From the NCBI GenBank assembly GCA_947462335.1, contig OX381705.1:43538175-43602174 (forward strand): a stretch of 64,000 nt of DNA, given 5' to 3'. The notes under the pieces were generated by a model. That model saw only the letters and a list, made by a program, of their open reading frames with translations, did no database searches and was not told the origin of the DNA. Both the position numbers and the translations under genes were made by a program. The DNA is from Harmothoe impar. Its lineage: Eukaryota > Annelida > Polychaeta > Phyllodocida > Polynoidae. Shown here piece by piece: positions 44,286 through 52,838 of the stretch (position 1 is the stretch's first letter; each line of letters opens with the position of its first letter).

Positions 44286-45681
44286 ATGGCAGTACAAGGG
44301 CGTGGAGGAGGAGGAAGGAGACAACCGCCGAGGCTCTCAAAAGAAGACGACATTCTGGCCCTGGACGCTAGCCCGGCAGATGTCATATCGGCAGTCAACG
44401 CCTTGGCAAGGCGAATGACAACACAGGAAAAAGCTACTGCTGGCATATTGGAAACCTTAGCCACGATCAACGCGACTGCTACAAAGAATGCCGAGACCTT
44501 TGAGGGGATCCACGCTAGAGGTGACTGAAAAGGCCTTCAAAAAACATGCCGAGGTGTCAAGCGCACAGACTCGTATGTTGACAGCGCACCAGACGAGGTT
44601 TGACAGGATGGACGAGGAATGTAAAAAGCAAGTCGTAATTCTTGAAGGGGTCAAGGAAAATGAGGGTGAAAATCTTCATACAGTTGTCAGTGGGTTATTT
44701 AATGACACACAAGTTTGCTGGAACATCGAACAGGTTGATTCAATTACGAGAATAGGGAAACTCCAGATGCGAAACAACGGGCGAGGGCCAAACCGGAACC
44801 AAGATGGCGGCGCCCAGGCCAGACAAGGAGACGATCTACAACGGCAGCGAAGACAAAACTGCAGGGCGATAAAGGTAGTATTCTCAAAGAAGCACCTCAA
44901 ATCGGAGCTCATGAAGGGACTGAAATTCCTAAAGGGCAAGGTACAGTGGTTAAACGTGTCGGTGGGGGACGAGCTGAATGAACGAGAGAGAAGAGAATTC
45001 ATCGACTTACGCTCTATCTACTTCCTAGCTAAGGAATGTGGGTATGACACACGCTTACGTCAAAGAGCAGTAATCATAGAGAAGGTGAGCTACCCACACT
45101 ATAGGCTGAACGATTTGCCCCAGGAGGACTTAAATTTGGAAGCAGCAACCCAGGTGTACACAGACGACGGACTTATGTTTAGGTCGAGCCATCACAGGTT
45201 CTCAAACCTATATCCCTGTAACATCAAATACCAAGACACCGACTACAATTGTGTAGAACAAGCTTTCCAAGCCACCAGAGCAAAGGAATGTGGTAGCAGA
45301 AAAACACACGACGAGATTATGATCCAAGAATGCCCCTACGAAATGATGACCATCGGTAAGCAGGTAAAGGACACAACAGCGTGGGCCAAAATGGCTGAAA
45401 AAACTCTATTTGACATCAACAAGATCAAATTCTCCAACCCTGATTTTGAAGAATACCTACAGAGCACAGAGACACTAAGGTTATACGAGGCCAGCCTGCA
45501 CCCAGTATGGGGGTGTGGCTACCACCTTGGACAGGCAGCTCAGTGCGTCGACAGAAACATCCCCGGCGCCAACCTACATGGCAAGATACTTGAAAGAATT
45601 CGAGCAGAGCAACGTCCTGAGGTTCAAGAGGAAGAAGAGGCTCCCGAAAATCCAGCACAACAAGACGCAGACGGCACTTAA
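44286..45681 (+). pseudogene. LINE ORF1: coiled coil - RNA-binding core - NADAR (YbiA-like) domain; one frameshift
   Basis: ATG at 44286 (MAVQGRGGGGRRQPP) starts a ~80-codon basic then helical N-terminal part that hits TGA at 44526-44528. The protein continues in the next frame (about 44510-45681), so one single-base indel is present. The continuation has an L1-ORF1-like RNA-binding core (VVILEGVKENEGENLH, then VDSITRIGK, AIKVVFSKKHLK, VQWLNVSVGDELN). From 45172 to about 45606, in the same frame, is a ~145-residue NADAR domain: FSNLYPCNIKYQDTDYNCVE leading into QAFQ, MTIGKQVKDTTAWAKM, LQSTETLRLYEAS, VWGCGYH, and NLHGKILERIR. The conserved Glu (codon 45256) and the Trp of WGxG (45508) are kept. 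YbiA-type NADAR enzymes cleave N-glycosidic bonds, and some remove ADP-ribose from nucleic acid. A role here is inference. Confidence 0.85.
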
Positions 45682-46705
45682 AACTACCACCACATAGCCC
45701 AGAGACTGTCATATTTCATATTTTATTATATTTTCTTCCTTGTAAAACGCCTAACTATATTTTGGGTCAAAATGATTGTAATTCCTAGTGTATCTTTTTT
45801 ATTTTTTTCATTGAAAATTTAATTCTAGTTTGTTTGATTAATACCGGTAATATATTTGTAAAGATCATATCTTACTTTTGGACTAAGCAAATAACATTAT
45901 AGAATCATGGGAAATAGCCTGTAGTATAGGCTACATATACCGATACTGAAACATGTTCAAATAAATTCTTGACATAATGAAATCTATGTATAAAATGAAA
46001 TCATGTAGACATTTCAGGCTTAAATACCACACGTTTTTCTACTCTAATTTGTATATTTGGTACTTTATATACCGGTATTCATGGTCTTTGAAAACTGTTG
46101 ACGTATGAAAAATGATTTCTGATTTGTATTAACATTGTCATGCCTTGTACTATAATTTGAATCTCAGAACTGATTTATACCGGTACACACACAGTCTACG
46201 AAAGACTTCTGAAATATTGAAATAATGTACAAATGTATTATTTGAAGAGGTATTTTGATTTGTGTTGACAATTGTTACATGTAGCACTTGACTCGGTTTC
46301 TGAATCGACTTATACCGGTACATTGTACATTGTACTGTAATAATGTATACATGTATTTTTGATAACTTACTTTTGATTCTAGTATCAGACCAGTATCAGT
46401 TACTATTTTTATGTTCTCAAGAGAGATCTGGTCCCACCGAGAAAATAAGTAAATGGAATTTCTACGGTGTAAGCAAAACAAAGGGGACCCTACTTTTTCA
46501 TCTCCTAGAGTGAAATTTTACATGGGTGGCCATCAGAGCCTTACGCCTTTGTCAGGGGGGTATGGTTTTTTTTGGGGATATCTTTTATATTTTTTGATCA
46601 CTCGAAACAGGCAAAATGTATGTAGTTTGTATGTTAATGTGGTACAGGGACGTGTAGGCTGGGTCATTTTGAGCAAAAACTGGAATTCAAGTTTCTCCCA
46701 AGATA
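45682..46705 (+). other. LINE inter-ORF spacer with ~110-135-bp diverged repeats
   Basis: AT-rich, no coding frame. TATACCGGTA occurs at about 46068, 46176 and 46311 within longer related units (GATTTGT(A/G)TT(A/G)ACA, then CTGA(A)T(C)..TTATACCGGTAC), implying two to three diverged tandem units. A spacer of 1 kb between LINE ORFs is long and may hold an internal promoter or a translation-reinitiation region. Confidence 0.5.
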
Positions 46706-48776
46706 ATGGGTGAATGGCCAAATTTCAGAAAGGGGTTCTCCATGGTGCATCTAAATGCTAGAAGTGTTAGAAATAAGCAAACTAATATTAGACTAGAATT
46801 ACTAAAAAAAGACATTGATATTATTTTGTTTTCCGAAACATGGCTAAATGAAGACGATGAGGATAATTTGTATACTTTCCCACGCTACAACATGTATAGG
46901 TTGGGCAGGATTAGTATTTACCGAGGCGGTGGACTTTGTGCACATGTAGATGAAGGGCTCTCATGCTCAGCTGATAAATTCAGTCACTTGAACCGAACAA
47001 ATGTGGACATAGAAATCCAATGGTTGTTATCTTTTAAAGGCACAGAAAAAAAGTCCATTGTATGTAATGTATACAGACCACCTGGAGGTTCCATAGTAAA
47101 TTTCTGCGACACGATTAAGGCATTGTTACTTCAAGTTCAAAATATACAAAACTATGATTTATTTATCCTTGGTGATTTTAATGTGAATATCCTGGAAAAC
47201 AGTGCTCAAAAAGACATGCTTTATGAATGTTTTGACCAATTTAATTGCAGACAATTGGTGCACTCGATCACCACTACCTCAGGTTCAAACACAGGGATAG
47301 ATCTTATTTTCACTAACTGTATGGAGATCGCCTCCAGTGGACCACTGAACGTACATTTAAGCGACCATCTACCCATTCATGTTATAAAAAAACAAATGTA
47401 TGAAAAGCCCACATTCAGGTCATTCACCGGTAGGTCATACAGAAATTATGACAAGGTCAAATATTTACAAAGCATAGAGGCGTGTGACTGGTCATACTTT
47501 GATGAATGTGAAGATCCATCGGAATGTTGGGAAGTGTATGAGAACATGCTGAAAAGGATGTTAGACGTGTCTTGTCCAGTGAAACCCTTCAAAGTTAAAG
47601 ATAAAGCAGACCCCTGGATGACCAACTATCTAATAGAAAGATCAAACGACAAAAATAATCTCCTACTAGAAGCAAGAAATTCAACATGTATATTAACTTG
47701 GCATCAAGCTAGAAATTTAAGAAATGAAGTAAATTTAGAATTAGATGTTGCAAAAAAGAAATACTATAATGAACTTTCAGAAAATAATTTAAAAGATTCA
47801 AAAAAGTTCTGGTCTATTCTAAAAGAAATAATCCCTTCGAGCAAATCTGGCACTAAACAAATTAATTTAGTAGATGAATCCACAAACCCAGTACCAGGGG
47901 AAGACACGTCAGCATATATAAATAAGTTCTTCGCTCAGATAGGTTCAAAATTAGCTGAAAAGCATACTGAGCCGTTTGAATTTATGGGTTCTAGATGTCA
48001 AGAAAACATGAGTGATCTGACCTTTAGTGACGAAGACATTGTTAAGTGTGTACGAGAGCTAGATGCCTCTAAGTCTTCAGCCATACAGTACTTACCCACA
48101 TCTATATTTAAAGATGCAATTCTGCATAATCCAGCTCGTTTTATTAAGATAATACGCTTGTGTTTGAGAAATGATGTTTTTCCAGACAAATGGAAAGTCG
48201 CAACGGTCACTCCTCTACCCAAGGGGGGGGGGGACATGACTAATGTATCTAATTATAGGCCTATAAGTGTTCTTCCTGCCCCAGGAAAGATCTTTGAGAG
48301 ACTCATCCACACGTCAATGTCCACCCACCTAGAAAAAAACAAAATTTTGACGGAAAACCAGAGCGGGTATCAAAAAGGCAAATCAACTTTAGACTCAATC
48401 TCAAATCTGATCGATGATATTTTAATAAATAGAAATAAGGGAAACATTAGTCTGGCAGCCTTCATCGACATCAAGAAGGCTTTTGATTCAGTAAATTACT
48501 CAATATTACTAAAGAAATTAGAAGAATATGGGATAAGAAATAAAAACTACCGGTTAATAGAAAATTACTTAACAAATCAAAAACAATGTACAGTCGCAAA
48601 TAATATTAAATCTACCCTTCTTCCCTTGACGTGTGGCGTTCCTCAGGGGTCTATCCTAGGCCCCCTATTTTTTCTCTTGTATATAAATGATTGTATAAAA
48701 AAATGATGACACCCACAAAACTGTATTATATGCGGATGACTCCGTCCTATATGTAACTGGCAAGGACAGGGATGTA

Positions 48777-49555
48777 CAGTAAAATCTCGTTATAAGGAGC
48801 GCCTTTTGGCAAGGCAAATTTGCTCGTTGTAACCAACTTCCTTGTAACCGATTTTGTTAAATAATACATTAAAATTTGGCTATAATGAGCATGGATGTAA
48901 TGAGCACTGGCTTATAACGGGCATCTCATGTCATACTAATACTCTGTTCTTCTCTTATATATTTCTATAGTAAAGAAACTTTGTTATAGTGAACCAGACT
49001 TGTTCTAAGAAACCCCCTCCCCCCTGCCCCTTCCCACCTCACAGGTCCGTACCTGCCCCCCCCCCCCTCCCCTGGGCAAGCCACATCACAAGAAGAAGCC
49101 ATGACATAGTCCCCCGCCCACCCCCCCTCCCCCCTGCCCCTTCCCACCTTACAGGTCCGTTCCTGCCCCCCCCCCTCCCCTGGGCAAGCCACATCACAAG
49201 AAGAAGCCATGACATAGTCCCCTGCCCCCCCCCCCTTCCCCCCTGCCCCTTCCCACCTCACAGGTCCGTACCTGCCCCCCCCCCCTCAACTGGGCAAGCC
49301 ACATCACAAGAAGAAGCCGTGACATAGTCCCCGCCCCCCCCCCACCCCTAACGAATTCACACCTCACAGGTCCATACCTTCCCTGGGCCGGCCGTCTCAA
49401 AAAGTGCTCCTTAAAAACGATTTTTCATGAGAATTGCTCCTTATATCAGGGTTATTTTACTATAGAAATGTATGAAAAAGATATTGGCAGGGCAAATGTG
49501 CTCCTTATAACCGTCTGCTCCTTATATCCGTCCTCCTTATAACGAGATTATACTG
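48777..49555. mobile_element. 779-bp Tc1/mariner-type MITE inserted at TA inside LINE ORF2
   Basis: Inverted ends CAGTAAAATCTCGTTATAAG and CTTATAACGAGATTATACTG (one or two differences) are flanked by TA on both sides (48775-48776, 49556-49557). Taking the element and one TA out leaves the RT reading frame continuous, which proves insertion. The interior carries an array of three to four ~95-bp units (CCTTCCCACCT(C/T)ACAGGTCCG, C-run, GGGCAAGCCACATCACAAGA, then CATGACATAGTCCCC). Confidence 0.93.
49010..49380. repeat. ~95-bp tandem repeat with long C runs inside the MITE
   Basis: Three full units and one partial, each with a C-tract of 9-13 bp. Open frames across it on both strands (Pro- or Gly-rich) are composition artefacts. 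Confidence 0.9.
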
Positions 49556-50441
49556 TACTAGCAAACAGACTAGAGCAAGCTCTATCTACTTTTGTTCATT
49601 GGACCAAGATTAATAAGCTAACGATTAATGAGTCTAAAACTAAGGTGATGACCTTCGCGTCCCGCAAAAAGTTAAACAAATTAAATAAGCCAAAAATAGC
49701 TATGAATAATGTGGAGTTAAAATGTGTAATTTCCTATAAGTATTTAGGCATGATTCTTGACGAAGAATTGAATTTCAATATTCATGTGAGAAATATGATA
49801 AATAATCTCTGATTTAAATCTATTTTACTGTATAAAGTGAGAGACTTCATGGCCGAAACAGCACTTATGAAGGTGTACGAGTCACATGTACTACCGGTAA
49901 TGGATTACTGTGATATATTGTATACGGGTTGTAACACGGATATACAAGCCCAGCTACAACGAGTTCAAAACAAATGTATAAAAACCTGTAAGTCAATGCA
50001 TATACTAACACCCACAGAAGTAGTCCACGCAAAGGCTAATTTGCCAACCCTTGTAAATAGAAGAAGGTATCATGCAAAGCTATATGCTCATAAAAGGGCC
50101 TCTCAAGAAAAATTTGTAAGACAACATGTACGCGAAACACGCCAATCTGTAGCTCCAGTATTAAAATATGACACTCCAAAATGCAGGTCATACGAGTACA
50201 GTCCACAAGTAGTATGTGCACGGGAATGAAACTCCTTAGACACAGACTTTAGAAATAAAATTGTGTTTGAAGAATTCAAAAACCTAGCAAAAAAGGACCT
50301 AGTCAGCAGCATTCCTGTATTAGAAGAAGACGTAGCCTAAGAGTACTTTAAGTATTTTAAATGGGGGGGGGGGGGGGTTGTGAGCAGAGATTTAAAGGTA
50401 AAATATACATTGCCGCTGTGACATTTTCCAAACATTACTTG

Positions 50442-50878
50442 TGTAATAAACGATACTTTGTCTCTTTATGATATTGGTAGAGTATCAATTAAAGAACAAA
50501 GTCGACACAGTTCGGATCAAGTGTTACAGGTTGCAAATCGGGTTTATTCAGAAAACCTAGACAAGCAGTATCTATGTGTGCGAACTCCCTATAGAGTTCG
50601 GAACGGGTCAGTAGGCTAATCAGCCGTATTGATCACAGGGTCTCCTTGCCAGCGTGGCTCAGAGTAACCGACGAGTACCGTCAGATGCTGGGTATATATA
50701 GGCAGCCAGCCTGCGCGCGCACACGCAGACCGGAAGCCTATAGCGACCTCTGTCCATACCCCAAGCCCGGGGTAGGTGCTGCCACCTACCGTCGGACTGA
50801 AGGGTTCGGACTGAGCTCGCAACACAACATCCAACAGCACTCGTCATATAACATACCCGTATAACCCTAGCCCCTACA
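50442..50878 (-). repeat. Gypsy element 3' LTR
   Basis: 437 bp, TGTAATAAAC...CCCCTACA on the + strand. Read on the - strand it has a TATATATA box (about 50693-50700), then AATAAA near 50541-50547. It includes a GGTAGGTG-CTG-CCACCTACC hairpin (about 50770-50790) missing from the solo LTR at 42036. Confidence 0.95.
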
Positions 50879-50890
50879 CTACCCCCTACC
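50879..50890 (-). promoter_or_regulatory. Gypsy polypurine tract
   Basis: GGTAGGGGGTAG on the - strand, directly before the 3' LTR. Two thymines interrupt it, but the position is right. Confidence 0.65.
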
Positions 50891-51758
50891 AGATAATAAC
50901 CGGGAGGTAAAAAATTAATTAAGGTTAAAGTCCGAAAACACTTCGGACTGGCATTATCTTATAAATACCACCTTAGGGGTTTATTAAAGTTATACCTTAC
51001 AAACAATATGACGTATACTGTTGAACACAAAAAGGTATTAATTACACACATTTCTACATATATAGACCGTAATGACAATTACGCCCCATTCCCTAGGATA
51101 AATGGAGTTAATCTATACATATAGTATACAAACACTTGAAAAAGTACAATATCACAGTAAAAAAAAATTTCGTCCCTTCAGGACCCCGAGCTAATTAAAC
51201 TCGTAACGAATAATACTTATAAGTGATAAACAATATCACTTCTTTAAAGTTTTAAAGACATATTAAAGTATTATTACAAAAAGACATCATACATGGTTTT
51301 GTAGTGAAGATCCGGATCCTCTGTTGATGGTGTTGCATTCCGCCCGGCTTTCAGAACCTACTTCGTTCAGCTCTTACTCACCGGAACGAGAAAGTTCATA
51401 GCTCATGCTCGGGAGCTTTTTAGGTGATAAAATAGAGAGAAAAAAATAGTCCTGCCTCCAGGCGATCTTCGGACTCATAATTAGGAGCACTCGGTCCTGA
51501 TATCCATAGTTTATATAAAAAAACATCCTGTATCGGATCCATGTTGGTAAAGTGCTCCAGTCCCGAGTTCAGCGTCCCCTCCGGATCTCCTTGTCCTCCT
51601 CCGTCAGTACCACCTGGCAGACTGGATCCTTGCGTAGCCAGCCTGCCGCGTTCCTCTGTCCGGACACTCCTAAACCCTTCCTAAGGGTTTTGCTTGTAGG
51701 GTTGGTATACTTAGGATACCCCCCCTTTTCTCCTAATCGGCTCCTAGAATAGGATGAT
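50891..51758 (-). other. Gypsy element 3' non-coding region
   Basis: AT-rich to 51300 then more GC-rich; no frame. It lies between the extra ORF and the polypurine tract and presumably forms the 3' UTR of the element's transcripts. Confidence 0.5.
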
Positions 51759-52838
51759 CTAGTCCGACTCGTCTCCGGAACCGGGTTGAGCCGGCTCCTC
51801 TTCCTCCTCGGAGTCCGACGCCGCTTCCGCCAGAGTCAGCTCCTGGAGCCAGAGCTCGATTTGAGCCCGAGTTCCATCCCACTCGTGCATTTCATGCGCG
51901 AAGCAGTCCCGGAACCGACGACGTTCGTGGTCCAGCTTTTCCTCGGCGTTCTTAACTGCCAGCTTCTGCTTCTTCCTTTCGGTTTTAGCAGCACATCGTT
52001 CAGTCCGAGCGTTTTCACGCTCTTCCTGTACGGACTCCGTAGCCGCTGCCTTCTGGGTAGCGACCTCCCTCTGATGGAGATGATGCACCGTGTTTAAGGA
52101 CAACATCGCCACCTCCTGACTCAGGCCAGCAAGCAACCGATGAAAATTGTCTTGCCATTGACCGAAGGCCTCCTGTCCGGCTTCATAGGAAGTGAAGTCG
52201 GCGGGAGGGAACGAAGGAGGGCTCTTCAGTCGCAAGACTAGACGCCCCTCCTCTGCGGTCTCGGGTGGGAGATCCGGGGTCTGAACTGGCTTCGGCGTTT
52301 TCTTTGCTGGAGCCTTCGTCTTACCGGTCTGGGTTAGAGTCTGCGACTCATCACCCGGAACCATGTTATTTTCGGGGAACTCCTCTGCGAAGGACCCCAT
52401 CGTGCTGGAGTTCGGATCCTCCGGATCAGACCGAGGTGGCCTGCCCTGGGGACCCTTCTTCCAGTCAGTCGTGTGAGAGGTGAATGCCGGCCCTTTATAG
52501 CCCGGATCCGCCTTCTCCATAACGGATTTCCTTTCATCCGTTTTGGCCTTCTTAGAGTCGGCCTGCTCGGAAGACCCACTAGGTCTCTTCTGAGCGCGCC
52601 GCACCTTTCGCGTGCTGGTACGCTTCTGGTACTCCTCGAATTCATCGAAGAGCTCACCTTCCGGAACCCGGTTGTAGTTGCCGTCCGGGTTTACCTTGTA
52701 AAAGACCCGGACCTTTCCTCTCTCGTTGGTGCCAAAATCCACCTCGAGATTCTCATTTCGGCCCACTACTGGAGGGAAGTGGGAGTAGACTTCCTGATGG
52801 GCTGTCTGGATGCGTTCCGCTGCGACATCCAGAGCCAA
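51759..52838 (-). CDS. Gypsy extra ORF, C-terminal part (different frame)
   Basis: About 359 codons, starting in the register one base back (-1) from the upstream frame. It contains HLAKQH just upstream of the tracked start (the His pair of a C2H2-like finger), a short structured region (NENLEVDFGTNERGKVRVFY), then long Lys/Glu-rich, helical, probably coiled-coil sequence (KAAATESVQEERENARTER, then KNAEEKLDHERRRFRD) and an acidic tail (SDSEEEEEPAQ). No signal peptide or membrane segment. The tracked start is TTG, so it is not an independent gene: it is the tail of the upstream ORF after a frameshift near 52855. No family recognised. Confidence 0.7.
   Translation of the reverse strand: MALDVAAERIQTAHQEVYSHFPPVVGRNENLEVDFGTNERGKVRVFYKVNPDGNYNRVPEGELFDEFEEYQKRTSTRKVRRAQKRPSGSSEQADSKKAKTDERKSVMEKADPGYKGPAFTSHTTDWKKGPQGRPPRSDPEDPNSSTMGSFAEEFPENNMVPGDESQTLTQTGKTKAPAKKTPKPVQTPDLPPETAEEGRLVLRLKSPPSFPPADFTSYEAGQEAFGQWQDNFHRLLAGLSQEVAMLSLNTVHHLHQREVATQKAAATESVQEERENARTERCAAKTERKKQKLAVKNAEEKLDHERRRFRDCFAHEMHEWDGTRAQIELWLQELTLAEAASDSEEEEEPAQPGSGDESD

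Larger units (their letters stand above)
46706..50340 (+). pseudogene. LINE ORF2: APE endonuclease - reverse transcriptase, interrupted
   Basis: ATG at 46706; the first intact stretch runs to 48706. It has an apurinic-like endonuclease (VHLNARSVRNK, LFSETWL, LGDFNVN, SDHLPIHV) and RT blocks (YRPISVLPAPGKIFERL, NQSGYQKGKST, FIDIKKAFDSV, CGVPQGSILGPLFFLLYIND). A 1-nt insertion in an A7 run (48698-48704) then shifts the frame. The YADD catalytic box follows in the new frame (about 48729), 779 bp of MITE intervene (48777-49555), and the C-terminal part resumes (KLTINESKTKVMTF, YKYLGMILDE), with TGA at about 49810 and another near 50227. The LNARS/SETW/YADD pattern fits CR1/L2-like LINEs. With these lesions this copy cannot make full-length ORF2. 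Confidence 0.9.

Noticed and set aside
44286..45681. NADAR domain as bacterial contamination or a chance ORF
   Set aside because: It is continuous in frame with an L1-like RNA-binding core and followed by LINE ORF2 on the same strand; the flanks are typical host repeats.
48989..49400. Pro-rich and Gly-rich frames on both strands
   Set aside because: Translations of C-tract tandem repeats within a MITE.
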